Shown piece after piece: positions 34,805 through 44,028 of a stretch of DNA of 64,000 nucleotides. The notes under the pieces are model-generated. The model did no database searches. It was not told the DNA's origin and worked only from the letters and a program-made list of their open reading frames with translations. The stretch is from assembly GCF_024461735.1 (NCBI RefSeq), contig NZ_JANGAD010000004.1, positions 186,001 to 250,000 on the forward strand, written 5' to 3'. Within the stretch, counting starts at the first letter, position 1; every line of letters begins with the position of its first letter. The stretch is from Anaerotignum propionicum. Its GTDB lineage: Bacteria; Bacillota; Clostridia; Lachnospirales; Anaerotignaceae. The position numbers and the translations under genes are program-made.

Positions 34805-35182
34805 TTATTCATTTGATACCCCTTTTTGTTGCGAAGCTTGCTGCAAACCAAGGCTGACCAATAAGCTTTGATTTACCCGCTGCATCATTTCCGTGTCCAA
34901 GCGGCATACTTTTTCTTTCAGCCTTTGCTTATCAATGGTGCGGATTTGTTCCAGTAAAATGACAGAATCCTTAGGTAAGTCATATTCCGCGGCGGATAGG
35001 GGGATGTGTGTTGGAAGCTTTGCTTTATTCATCTGCGATGTTATAGCGGCACAGATGACAGTGGGGCTATATTTATTGCCTACATCGTTTTGTATGATTA
35101 ATACGGGGCGTATTCCCCCTTGTTCACTGCCCACAACTGGGCTTAGGTCTGCAAAAAAAATATCTCCTCTTCTAACGATCAT
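34805..35182 (-). CDS. MazF/PemK-type endoribonuclease toxin (NdoA-like), no antitoxin nearby
   Basis: The 125-residue protein [33 protein letters not shown] closely follows B. subtilis NdoA/MazF, an mRNA interferase that cuts single-stranded RNA at short motifs such as UACAU. The conserved catalytic Arg (GIRPV) and Thr (AAITSQ) are present, as are [20 protein letters not shown]. The frame extends nine codons upstream, but homologues start at MIVRRG. No antitoxin-like ORF precedes it: the 111 nt to the lipoprotein gene are too short. In Bacillus the order is ydcC, alr, ndoAI, ndoA; here alr and ndoAI are absent between the lipoprotein and toxin. Confidence 0.92.
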   Translation of the reverse strand: MIVRRGDIFFADLSPVVGSEQGGIRPVLIIQNDVGNKYSPTVICAAITSQMNKAKLPTHIPLSAAEYDLPKDSVILLEQIRTIDKQRLKEKVCRLDTEMMQRVNQSLLVSLGLQQASQQKGVSNE

Positions 35183-35293
35183 AGGCTCACGCTCCGCTGA
35201 AAAATTCATCAGGCAGCAGCGGCATAGAAATATGTAATGTTAAAATTTGGCTTCTGTCCTGACTGCTACCATTATTGCCACGAAATAGAGCCT

Positions 35294-35920
35294 TTATTCT
35301 TTAATTTGAAAAAGATTTTCTTCAAAATCTGGATTATAAACAAATTCATCATAATCCAGACGATAACGCTCTTGACCTTGGTTGTCATATAAAACAAGGC
35401 GTTTTGGTAAATAGGTTTCTCGGTCTACCCATAGTTTTTCTGAGGATAAAGCACCATCAGTACCTGGGATTACGGCTTCCATTACAATGCATTTGGACTC
35501 ATCCAAGGCGGCAGCTTCTACACCCACTCCTTCAGACTTCATATAGTTTTTAATAAACTGCCCTAAAAATAATTCGTTTCTGTGCTGGGAAGCAGGAACA
35601 TCCCTTACCAGTTGGTTATTCAACCTGGGGTTATACTGGCAAATTTTTTGACCGTCAAATATGGTATAGTTGCCAGCCACGTTTTCAGGTGAGGTTAACT
35701 CTAGACGATATTCCCCCGTTGATTTGGCGTACTGCTTGGTGCCGTAAGTGGTTTCCCCTTTGTTGGAGATGCGGGTGAGGGAAGCGGTACAGTAATACCC
35801 ATCCATTTCGTTTAGTTGCTTTTGTATTGTCTCCAGTTCTGATAAAGGCTCCTCTTTTTTGCATCCGCCAAGGCTAAAAAGAAGGAGTAAACTAAGACAA
35901 ACGGCTACTGCTTTCTTCAT
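35294..35920 (-). CDS. LolA-like/YdcC-like lipoprotein
   Basis: The 208-residue protein has a lipoprotein signal peptide (MKKAVAVCLSLLLLFSLGGC, lipobox LGGC, mature Cys at residue 20). The remainder looks like a single beta-rich domain: MDGYYCTASLTRISNKGETT, YRLELTSPENVAGNYTIFDG, LWVDRETYLPKRLVLYDNQG. This matches the outer-membrane-lipoprotein-sorting/LolA-like fold used by Gram-positive YdcC homologues, whose role is unknown though they bind lipids in Gram-negatives. An AGGAGG precedes the ATG. It lies upstream of mazF on the same strand. Confidence 0.82.
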   Translation of the reverse strand: MKKAVAVCLSLLLLFSLGGCKKEEPLSELETIQKQLNEMDGYYCTASLTRISNKGETTYGTKQYAKSTGEYRLELTSPENVAGNYTIFDGQKICQYNPRLNNQLVRDVPASQHRNELFLGQFIKNYMKSEGVGVEAAALDESKCIVMEAVIPGTDGALSSEKLWVDRETYLPKRLVLYDNQGQERYRLDYDEFVYNPDFEENLFQIKE

Positions 35921-36327
35921 ATCATTAATACCTCCTAATTTGTATCAGTATTATTTTATGAAAAGGACAAATTTTCTATGAGAAGAAGGATGGGAAAAAG
36001 AAGATATCCCTTCATAAATTCCAATAAGGCAAGTGAAAGCAACGAGATAGTTAGATAGAAAACTTTTTTTGTGCTGTCTTTTTCATCAGAAAAAGCAGCT
36101 TTTTCCCATGGGAGAAAAGGAATTTAGTTAACTGGAAGCATTATACTGAAATATTACATATATATTAAATTTTTTGAATTAGGAAGAAATCTATACTGAA
36201 AAGTGCTAAAATGAAAGTCGTTAGTTGACAGAATACGTCTTTTTTGGGAAATCTCCGAAAAATTTTTGGGAACAAAAACCAAAAGAGTGCGTCTAAATAG
36301 TAATTATGGAATAAAGGAGATTGGGCA
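35921..36327. other. Divergent intergenic region
   Basis: 407 nt, AT-rich. It contains an imperfect palindrome around CCCATGGG (near 36105-36118) and Lys/Arg-rich short frames that I do not accept as genes. The promoter of the phosphodiester glycosidase gene is not clear; an AAAGGAG ribosome site precedes that gene. Confidence 0.45.
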
Positions 36328-38679
36328 ATGAAATATCGATTAGGAAAAATGAGAAGACTACTAGGGGCTTTGCTGGCGGCAACATTGACTATTTCTGTGT
36401 CCACCACAGGGGTCTTTGGTGCTACTACATATTATGATCAAAAAACAGAGCAGACAGTAACCCGTGGAGTTGTTTACGAAAAAAGCAGTCGTATGACCGA
36501 TGCAGGCATTCAGAATCTGCATGTTTTAAAGGTAGACTTAACAGAAAGTACACTGGAATTTAAAGAAGTGGAGAGTACTGTTGAATATGGCTTAAAGGAA
36601 ACTGTGAAAAAGCTTTTGGCTGATAACGGTGCCCTTGCTGGAGTAAATTCCGACTTTTTTGGTATGTCCGGTAGCTATTCGGCACCTTTTGGAGCAGTAA
36701 TGAGGGATGGAGAATTGGTTTCGGCTGGTACATCTTTAAATCATGATGGGGATTTATATGCATCCTTTTTCATGGATGAAAACAATAATCCCTTTTTCGA
36801 TTATTTTAAAATGACCGCAACCTTTGCCAATAGCCAGAAAGCCATTGAGCTTGCATCTATGAACAAAGTGACTGCCATGGTTTACCCCATTTATTTTGAT
36901 AAACAAGCGGCAAAAAGTACAGCGGATTTGGACAAACGTTTTCCGGAGCTTGTAAAATTTGTGGTGGAAGGTGACATGATTACCTACATTTCACAACCGG
37001 GAGAAACTGTAGCCGTTCCCGAAGACGGATATTTGATTGTGATGAGTAAGGATTATCGTAACAATGCAGCCAATGTATTTCAGGTGAATGATGCTATTAC
37101 CTTAAATATTAATAGCTCCGTTGATTTTGAAAATAAGGAGTTCGCTTTTGGCGGTGGCGGAAAGCTTCTCATTGATGGAGCTGAGGCACCTGCTACTGCA
37201 ATTGTGGCAACAGGACGTCAACCCAGAACAGCTTTTGGTATTTCTCAAGACGGGAAAACTGCTATTTTTATGGTGGTTGATGGTCGTGGTGACAGCGTTG
37301 GTGTAACCCATAGCGAAATGGGTGCGTATATGAGAGAATACGGCGCATATAATGCCATGCATTTAGATGGCGGTGGTTCTTCAACAATGGCAGTAAAAAC
37401 TGTGGATGATTCAGCAGTAGCTGTAAAAAACACGGTTTCTGACGGCTCCGAAAGAAAAGTAATTAATGCGGTAGGTATTTTTCAGAGGGCACAAGCAGGT
37501 GAAATTGAGAAAATAGCCATTACGCCATCCTTGGTTCGGACACTTCCCAATAAGACAATGACATTTAAAGTTTATGGCTTAGATGAATATTATAATCGAA
37601 TTGAAATTCCTGCAAATGAGGTTACCATGCAAGCAGTTGGCGTGGAGGGCACTTGGAATGGATATGATTTTATTCCTTCTCAGAAGGGAACTTTTGAAGT
37701 TACCGCTCTTTACAAGGATAAGACAGCTTCCCAGACTGGGGTTGTTTCTGCAACAACAAGCAAATTGAAGCCTTCTTCAAACAGTATAAAGCTGAACAAG
37801 GCGGGGGAAACAGCAACCATTGCTATGCAGGTGCTTGATACAGATGGTTTCAATCATTGGGTGTCCACAACAACTAATTATGAGGTTGCAGATCCTTCCA
37901 TTGGCACGATGAAGTCCAATGTTTTTACTGCAACAAAAGCAGGTTCAACCTATATTAAATGTACCAGAGATGGGCAAACTGCTTATATCTCAGTGACTGT
38001 TGGGGACTGCAAGGCTGTGACAACGCCAAATGCCACCACAGCGGAGGATCCTTTGCAAAAGAAAATTACAAAGGCAAATGATGGTGCTTTTTATCTGAAT
38101 ATTTCAGGTACTGTGGCTTACAACGGCACAGAAAAGATTAATGATACAACTTATGCGGATGTAAGAACAAGGGTAAGAGATGCGGTGGATTCCAATGCAG
38201 AGGTGGCAATCTACGGTGGCACAAACGACATTAAAACGGCACCCAAGCTGGATACCTTGAGCTGGAATGGCGGTTATCGGTTCTTAAGCAGAGGTGGCAC
38301 AAGCGTAGCCATGGTTTCTGCGTCAGGGGGAGGCATTCGTGCCACAAACCCTACCCAGTATGCAAGCTTAACCAGAGATTTGGATGCTTCAAATAATGAC
38401 ACGATTGTAATTATTATGGATAAAACACCTGGAGAATTTAAATCAGCAGCTGAGACTTCGTATTTCCGTGGAATTTTGAATAAATATGTTGCCCAAGGCA
38501 AAACAGTATTTGTGGTATCCTGTTGTGGTACTGCCCAGTGGACATCGGCAAAGGACGGTGTGCGTTATATCAATCTTCCCAATCTTTGGAAGACAGATGG
38601 CAGTGTAAATGGCAACTTTAGCATGTTGAAATTACGTGTTCAGGGTCAGGATATTTCTTATGAAATAGGCAAGGTATAA
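36328..38679 (+). CDS. Secreted phosphodiester glycosidase (NAGPA/DUF2233) family protein
   Basis: The 783-residue protein has a signal peptide (basic MKYRLGKMRRLLG, hydrophobic core, probable cut after VFG near residue 31). Residues about 40-380 form the NAGPA-type domain: GALAGVNSDFFGMSGSY, GRQPRTAFGISQDGKTAIFMVVDGRGD and MHLDGGGSSTM are its conserved blocks. NAGPA in animals removes N-acetylglucosamine from a phosphodiester; bacterial members may process glycosyl phosphodiesters of wall polymers. Then come Ig-like beta domains (about 385-580) and a C-terminal domain (about 590-783) that I do not recognise. It opens the envelope polysaccharide block and could trim or remodel the polymer outside the cell; that is inference. 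Confidence 0.85.
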   Translation: MKYRLGKMRRLLGALLAATLTISVSTTGVFGATTYYDQKTEQTVTRGVVYEKSSRMTDAGIQNLHVLKVDLTESTLEFKEVESTVEYGLKETVKKLLADNGALAGVNSDFFGMSGSYSAPFGAVMRDGELVSAGTSLNHDGDLYASFFMDENNNPFFDYFKMTATFANSQKAIELASMNKVTAMVYPIYFDKQAAKSTADLDKRFPELVKFVVEGDMITYISQPGETVAVPEDGYLIVMSKDYRNNAANVFQVNDAITLNINSSVDFENKEFAFGGGGKLLIDGAEAPATAIVATGRQPRTAFGISQDGKTAIFMVVDGRGDSVGVTHSEMGAYMREYGAYNAMHLDGGGSSTMAVKTVDDSAVAVKNTVSDGSERKVINAVGIFQRAQAGEIEKIAITPSLVRTLPNKTMTFKVYGLDEYYNRIEIPANEVTMQAVGVEGTWNGYDFIPSQKGTFEVTALYKDKTASQTGVVSATTSKLKPSSNSIKLNKAGETATIAMQVLDTDGFNHWVSTTTNYEVADPSIGTMKSNVFTATKAGSTYIKCTRDGQTAYISVTVGDCKAVTTPNATTAEDPLQKKITKANDGAFYLNISGTVAYNGTEKINDTTYADVRTRVRDAVDSNAEVAIYGGTNDIKTAPKLDTLSWNGGYRFLSRGGTSVAMVSASGGGIRATNPTQYASLTRDLDASNNDTIVIIMDKTPGEFKSAAETSYFRGILNKYVAQGKTVFVVSCCGTAQWTSAKDGVRYINLPNLWKTDGSVNGNFSMLKLRVQGQDISYEIGKV

Positions 38680-38821
38680 TAATCTTTCAAATTTACAGTA
38701 TTTATTGTAAAATTGGGCAAAATAAGGTAAGATTAGGTGGGTGGAGAATAATCTCTACCCATCTTGTGTGTCTGCAAAAATTTTTGCTTCCTTAAGGGAG
38801 CTTTTCAACAGGAGAACAATT

Positions 38822-41800
38822 ATGTCACAAAAAGGCAATCAGGCAGTGAAAGCTGTCAGCTTTATGATGATGATAACATTGGTGGGGAAGGTTCTTGGCT
38901 TGATGCGAGAACAATTTCTTGCTGCAAATTATGGCTTGGGTATGGAAGCAGCGGCATTTATGCTTGCCAGCCGCATTCCCAGGACTTTTTTTGATGCTGT
39001 TTTTGCTTCGGCAATTTCAGCAAGTTTTATTCCTATCTTTAATGAGTATCTACAAAAAAAAGGGAAAGCAGAAGCCTTTTCTCTTGCCAATCGTTTTGTT
39101 ACCCTTATTACAGTAGTAACTTTTGTTTTAATGGTATTTGGCATTATCTTTGCCGAACAGTTTGTATGGCTGTTTGCAGTTGGCTTTGATAACGAAGCGG
39201 CGCAACTGTGTGCCTCCCTTGCTCGTATGCTTTTTCCAACCATTCTATTTACTGCTATTGCTTTCTCCTTTGTGGGAATTCTGCAATCTTTAGACGAATT
39301 TAATGTGCCAGCGGCAATCAGCGTGGCTTCCAACGCAATTATTATCTTATATTATATATTTTTCAATGAGAAATATGGAATATATGGATTAACTGCGGCT
39401 TTTTTAATTGGTTGGGCCATGCAGGCATTTATTCAGATTCCTTCTTTGCAGAAAAAAGGGTATTGGTATCGACCGGACTTCCATTTTCGGGATGAGGGCT
39501 TGAAAAAAATCGGCAAGTTGATGTTGCCTGTTATGATTGCCACATGGGTACAGCCTATCAATTTTATGATTAACTGCCGCTTTGCTTCTCAGCTTTCCAA
39601 TGGGAAGCAAAGTGTTTCGGTATTGGATTATGCCAATAACTTATATACCATTATTGTGGGTGTGTTTGTTTTGGCCATTGCCAATTTAATTTTCCCCAAG
39701 CTTTCCCGTATTTCCAGCGGTGAGAATCAGGAGGAGTTTGGTATTACCGTAAAGGCCACTCTGCGCTCTATGATGTTTTTGCTGATTCCAATGATGGTTG
39801 GGATCATGGCATTGAGTTATCCCTTAGTTGCGTTGATTTATGAAAGAGGGGCTTTCAACGCTGAAGGAACCCGTTTAACCTCTACAGCTCTATTCTTTTT
39901 CTCCCTTGGAATGATTGGTTATGGGATACAAACCATTTTGAGCAGGGCTTTTTATGCAAATCAGGATGGAAAGACCCCATTTTATTCAGGGGTTGTATCG
40001 GTTGTGGTGAATGCAATTTTGTGCAAATTATTATTAGAGCCTATGGGCGTTGGCGGTTTAGCATTGGCAGCTGCGGCTTCATCAACAGTGGCGGCAGTAA
40101 TGCTTTTGGTACCAACGGTGAAACAGTACCCTGAAATAATTGATAAAAAGCTGATTATTGGCCTTGGTAAGATGGCATTGAGTGCTGGGATTATGCTTGT
40201 TTTCGTATTGTCAAGTTTTCGCTTTCTTGAAGCAAGAGTGGGTATGCGATTAATCGGTCGGGTTCTTGTTCTGGGTATTCCTGTCGCAATTGGTGGGACA
40301 GCCTATATGTTGCTTTCTTTTGCCTTGGGCATTGAGGAAGCCAAAATGGTATTTTCACTATTAGGGAAATTTAGGAACAGAGGAAAATCCGATTCCATGG
40401 ACAACCATAATAGAAGAAGAAAAGAACAGAGAGGATATATTCGCATGTTCCAAAGAATTTCTTGGATAATTGAAGATAGTTTTTGCTTCCGTGTGATAGA
40501 AAAAATCATAACCACTGTGGTTCATCTTTGGATGGGGAGCTTGGTTTATGCTTGCTACAGTAAAGTTAGCGTGGGGATAGGAAATGCATTTTGGCAAAGT
40601 GGAATCCTTGGGTTTTTCCGTGGAAATTGGGATGCTTCCTTGGGGACATGGCATGGACGAATACCCAGAGCATGGCATAGGCTGACGGTTCTTTCAGGCA
40701 AGGCCGTGAAGGAAAAGAGAAATACCCTTGCAATAGCCTTTGGAGAAAGCTTTTTCCTTCGGGTGTTCAATCAGAATTTTATTATTTTATGTTTATGTGC
40801 CATTGTGTTTGCCATTCCCATTTTACCCACAATGCTATTGGCGCTCCTTTGTTTTGGGACTTTAGGATTGTATGGAATTAACCTATTCTTAGGGCGTATT
40901 CGCGTACAGCGAACAAGCTTAGTTAGTATATTTTTGGGACTGTTTGGTATTTGCTTGATTTATGGCAGTTTTACTAGCTATCATTTCCCCCGAGCTTTAC
41001 AAGTTATGGCGATTTTCTTACTTTTTATGTCAATGTTTTTTGTTGCCAAGGACTGTATAGACACTGAGGAGAAACTGGATTTTGTAATTTTTGTTATGAT
41101 TTCTACTGGGGTTTTGATTGCCCTTTATGCGGTTTATCAATATGTTGTTGGGGTTGAAATGGACGCGGCTTGGGTGGACGCAGAAAGCTTTAATATCCAA
41201 ACCCGTGCATATGGAACCTTTAATAACCCCAATGTTTTAGGTGAATATTTGATTTTAATCGGCTCCCTTGCGGCAGGAATGCTATGGAAGGTACGAAATT
41301 GGTTGGGAAGATTTTTCTATTTAGGTTGCTTTGGTGTGATTTGCTTAGGTCTGCTTGCCACCAACTCTCGAGGGGCAATGCTTGGATTAATGCTTTCCGC
41401 AGGGCTCTTTGTGCTTTTGGCGGAGCGGAGGTTAATCCCTCTGGGATTGGCGGGACTTGTGGCCATGCCTTTTGTATTGCCTGCGTCTCTTTGGGCCAGA
41501 TTGGCAAGCTCAATTACCATGAGCGATTCTTCTTCTCAATATCGCTTGTCAATTTATCGAGCAGGTGGGGAGATTGTAAAGCACTATTGGGCAACAGGAA
41601 TCGGTGTGGATGCTTTTAATCAGGTTTATCCACTGTTTTCTTTTGAAGCGGCCAATGCTTACCATGTGCATAATTTATTTTTACAGGAATTTATCGAGCT
41701 TGGCATATTAGGTTTTGTGATTTTAATTGTATTATTTCTGTTCTTTTTCCAAAAGCTTTATGGCAGTATGGTTAGAGTTCCTAAGCGATTCCATATGCTA

Positions 41801-41959
41801 TTGGCGGCCTTTTTCGGCGGATTTGCGGGATTATTGTTACAGGGAATGACGGACCATATTTGGTTTGACTATAGTATAGTTTTGCTATTCTGGTGCTTTA
41901 TGGGTATTGGTATGGCAAGCGTGAGAGTGGGTGAAAAGCAGTGGCAGAGAGAAAAATAA
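38822..41959 (+). CDS. murJ: MurJ lipid II flippase fused to an O-antigen ligase-family protein
   Basis: The 1045-residue frame joins two full-length membrane proteins. Residues about 1-520 are MurJ (MVF/MATE-like), about 14 helices, starting MSQKGNQAVKAVSFMMMITL with GLMREQFLAANYG and RIPRTFFDAVFASAISASFIP; it flips lipid II or similar undecaprenyl carriers. Residues about 545-1045 are an O-antigen ligase/polymerase (Wzy_C) with some ten helices and the motif TFNNPNVLGEYL, NSRGAMLG and the large extracytoplasmic loop ending HVHNLFLQEFIELG. No stop separates them. An internal AGAGAGG and in-frame ATG (40445, residue 542) could also give a separate ligase. ATG 38822 follows CAGGAG. An inverted repeat, GCTTCCTTAAGGGAGC, lies 17 nt before the start. 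Confidence 0.88.
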   Translation: MSQKGNQAVKAVSFMMMITLVGKVLGLMREQFLAANYGLGMEAAAFMLASRIPRTFFDAVFASAISASFIPIFNEYLQKKGKAEAFSLANRFVTLITVVTFVLMVFGIIFAEQFVWLFAVGFDNEAAQLCASLARMLFPTILFTAIAFSFVGILQSLDEFNVPAAISVASNAIIILYYIFFNEKYGIYGLTAAFLIGWAMQAFIQIPSLQKKGYWYRPDFHFRDEGLKKIGKLMLPVMIATWVQPINFMINCRFASQLSNGKQSVSVLDYANNLYTIIVGVFVLAIANLIFPKLSRISSGENQEEFGITVKATLRSMMFLLIPMMVGIMALSYPLVALIYERGAFNAEGTRLTSTALFFFSLGMIGYGIQTILSRAFYANQDGKTPFYSGVVSVVVNAILCKLLLEPMGVGGLALAAAASSTVAAVMLLVPTVKQYPEIIDKKLIIGLGKMALSAGIMLVFVLSSFRFLEARVGMRLIGRVLVLGIPVAIGGTAYMLLSFALGIEEAKMVFSLLGKFRNRGKSDSMDNHNRRRKEQRGYIRMFQRISWIIEDSFCFRVIEKIITTVVHLWMGSLVYACYSKVSVGIGNAFWQSGILGFFRGNWDASLGTWHGRIPRAWHRLTVLSGKAVKEKRNTLAIAFGESFFLRVFNQNFIILCLCAIVFAIPILPTMLLALLCFGTLGLYGINLFLGRIRVQRTSLVSIFLGLFGICLIYGSFTSYHFPRALQVMAIFLLFMSMFFVAKDCIDTEEKLDFVIFVMISTGVLIALYAVYQYVVGVEMDAAWVDAESFNIQTRAYGTFNNPNVLGEYLILIGSLAAGMLWKVRNWLGRFFYLGCFGVICLGLLATNSRGAMLGLMLSAGLFVLLAERRLIPLGLAGLVAMPFVLPASLWARLASSITMSDSSSQYRLSIYRAGGEIVKHYWATGIGVDAFNQVYPLFSFEAANAYHVHNLFLQEFIELGILGFVILIVLFLFFFQKLYGSMVRVPKRFHMLLAAFFGGFAGLLLQGMTDHIWFDYSIVLLFWCFMGIGMASVRVGEKQWQREK

Positions 41960-43053
41960 AAGTATTCCATGTTTTGACTGACCGTAATATTGGTGGAGCA
42001 GGAAGATGGCTGCTGAACTATCTGAAGCATCATAATAGGGATAAGTTTGACGTTTGGGTGGTTTTGCCTGACGACAGCGCCCTTTATGCTGCAGTGACTG
42101 CATTGGATGTGGCAGTGATTCCCATGAAAGAAATGGATGACAAATCCTTTGATAAAAAGGCACAAAAGCCTCTTTATGATTTATTTAAGGAAGAAAAACC
42201 GGATATTGTTCATACCCATGCCAGTTTGTCAGCAAGAATAGCGGCAAAGCAAGCCAAGGTTCCTAAAATTATTAATACAAAGCATTGTATGGAAGGGGAA
42301 CCGGGCTCTCTAGGGAAAAAAATTGCAAGAAGAACCCTGAACAAGTTATACAGCCACACCATTATTGCTGTAAGTAAAGCAGTAAAGCATAGTATGATTG
42401 CCGGTGGAACGGACCCCAAGCAGATTGTGGTTATTTATAACGGCATTGACGCCATTGAGCCAATTTCTTCGGCAGAAAGATGGGAGATTCTATCAAACTA
42501 TGGGGGGGATCCTCTGAAAAAAGCTGTTGGCATTGTGGCAAGGCTGGAAGAGGTGAAGGATCATAAGACTTTTTTTCTGGCGGTTCAGGAAATTTTAAGT
42601 CATCGACAGGATTTTGCCTTTTATATTATTGGTGATGGCAGTTTGAGAGCCTCCTTGGAGGATGAAGCAAAGGAATTGGGAATTTTAGACCATGTTTTCT
42701 TTACAGGCTTTGTAAAGGATGTGGAAAAAATAGAGGCTGCATTGGATCTGAACGTAATTACGTCGAAGCAAGAGGCGCTCTGCTTATCGGTGATTGAATC
42801 TATGAGCGTGGGAATACCTGCTGTGGGTACAGACAGTGGCGGCGTGAATGAAGTGATCCGTCATGGTGAAAATGGCTATCTTGTTTCCGTAGGGGATTGG
42901 AAGGCATTGGCTGAAAGGATTACCGAGGTTTTTGAGGATGAAGAAAATTATCAAAAGCTTGCAGTTCATGCCAAAGCTTGGGCAAGAGAGAACTTTACTG
43001 CCCGGAAAATGACGTCTAGAATTGAGCGGCTCTATTTGGAGGAAAGAAAATGA
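41941..43053 (+). CDS. GT4-family glycosyltransferase
   Basis: The 370-residue GT-B enzyme starts at GTG 41941, inside the end of the ligase frame (19 nt overlap). MKVFHVLTDRNIGGAGRWLLNYL is the acceptor-side N terminus, and the C-terminal Rossmann half has VGIVARLEEVKDHKTFF, FYIIGDGSLRASLE and the EX7E motif near EALCLSVIESMSVG. It transfers a sugar from a nucleotide donor to a lipid-linked or polymer acceptor at the cytoplasmic face. Translational coupling with the flippase/ligase, and ATGA overlap with the following DUF4330 gene, place it firmly in the polysaccharide operon. Confidence 0.92.
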   Translation: MAERKIKVFHVLTDRNIGGAGRWLLNYLKHHNRDKFDVWVVLPDDSALYAAVTALDVAVIPMKEMDDKSFDKKAQKPLYDLFKEEKPDIVHTHASLSARIAAKQAKVPKIINTKHCMEGEPGSLGKKIARRTLNKLYSHTIIAVSKAVKHSMIAGGTDPKQIVVIYNGIDAIEPISSAERWEILSNYGGDPLKKAVGIVARLEEVKDHKTFFLAVQEILSHRQDFAFYIIGDGSLRASLEDEAKELGILDHVFFTGFVKDVEKIEAALDLNVITSKQEALCLSVIESMSVGIPAVGTDSGGVNEVIRHGENGYLVSVGDWKALAERITEVFEDEENYQKLAVHAKAWARENFTARKMTSRIERLYLEERK

Positions 43054-43535
43054 AGAAAAACAGAAAACTATTTGGGATATTCAATATTGTGGATATCATT
43101 TTGATTCTGCTTATCATTATTGCAGGGATTATTGGAGTTAAGCTATTTATGGGCGGTGGAAAACAGGACACTTCTGCCACAAAAACTTATACTTACGTTG
43201 TAGAGGGAAGAGAAGTTCTATCGGAAACGGCCAAGGCGCCTGTGATTGACGGTAAAGTTTTTAACAGTTCCACTGGTGCTTATTTGGGCGTTGCCAAAGA
43301 GGTTACCTCCGAACCCTATACGGAAGTGATTTTCAGCAAGGAAACAGGCGCGTATCAGAAACTGCCTGTGGAAGGATATAGCAATATCGCCTTAACTGTG
43401 GAAGGTAACGGTACGGAAACAGAGAAGGATATTACCGTGGAGGGTACAACGGTAAAGGTTGGTATGGAGTTAAATGTAAAGGGCAAGGGGTACGCATTTA
43501 AGGGTATTGTTGTCGAAGTAAGGGACGGTGAATAA
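43050..43535 (+). CDS. DUF4330 family membrane-anchored protein (first copy)
   Basis: The 161-residue protein has a short basic start, one membrane helix (about residues 12-35, IVDIILILLIIIAGIIGVKL) after the family motif FGIFNIVDIIL, and an extracytoplasmic beta-rich domain (about 45-160) with repeated VEG and VKVG strands. This matches DUF4330, of unknown function. It overlaps the upstream glycosyltransferase by 4 nt (ATGA), and the second copy starts 2 nt after its stop. Placement between glycosyltransferase and pyruvyltransferase genes suggests a role in assembling or exporting the wall polymer. Confidence 0.8.
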   Translation: MKKNRKLFGIFNIVDIILILLIIIAGIIGVKLFMGGGKQDTSATKTYTYVVEGREVLSETAKAPVIDGKVFNSSTGAYLGVAKEVTSEPYTEVIFSKETGAYQKLPVEGYSNIALTVEGNGTETEKDITVEGTTVKVGMELNVKGKGYAFKGIVVEVRDGE

Positions 43536-43537
43536 GG

Positions 43538-44014
43538 ATGGCCAAAAGAAGACCGAATATCGTAGATATACTGATTATACTAACTTTAGTGGCTGTGGTT
43601 GCTTTAGCCGTTCTGAAGACTGGTGTCATTAATCGGGTGGAATCCTCAGGGGTTGATGAAGAGGCGGAGAAAACCACATATACCGCTTTTATTGATAAGG
43701 TGCGTATGCCTACGGTGAAAGCACTTCATGAAGGTGATTTAATATTTGATGATAAGACAGGAATTTGCATCGGTGAAATCAAGGGAATTGAGTACTCTCC
43801 TTTGTTTTATAATTTGCCCGATGGCAATGGCGGTGTGGTTCGTGCCCAATATCCTGATTATTATAGAGTGAAAATGACCATTGATGGCTCTGTGATGGAA
43901 AAAGAAGATGGATATTTTGTGGATGGTGTGGTTGAGCTTAAGGTAAACTCTGAAATGGATGTTTTTACAAAGTATGCAAAGCCTACAATCAAGGTTACAA
44001 ATATTGAAATGTGA
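43538..44014 (+). CDS. DUF4330 family membrane-anchored protein (second copy)
   Basis: The 158-residue protein has the same plan as its neighbour: RPNIVDILIILTLVAVVALAV (NIVD motif plus one membrane helix, about 7-27), then a beta-rich outer domain, with YTAFIDKVRMPTVKALHEGD and VVRAQYPDYYRVKMTIDG. The two copies are clearly diverged, so this is an old paralogous pair that may act as a heterodimer (inference). The next gene's start lies 14 nt past its stop. Confidence 0.76.
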   Translation: MAKRRPNIVDILIILTLVAVVALAVLKTGVINRVESSGVDEEAEKTTYTAFIDKVRMPTVKALHEGDLIFDDKTGICIGEIKGIEYSPLFYNLPDGNGGVVRAQYPDYYRVKMTIDGSVMEKEDGYFVDGVVELKVNSEMDVFTKYAKPTIKVTNIEM

Positions 44015-44028
44015 CAGGCGGGGTGGAT

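Noticed and set aside
35183..35293. Antitoxin ORF between the lipoprotein and mazF genes
   Set aside because: Only short frames without ribosome sites or ribbon-helix-helix/AbrB-like sequence are present.
38741..38821. Upstream extension of the MurJ-ligase frame (27 codons)
   Set aside because: Homologues start near MSQKGNQ, and the ribosome site CAGGAG and a palindrome lie inside the extension.
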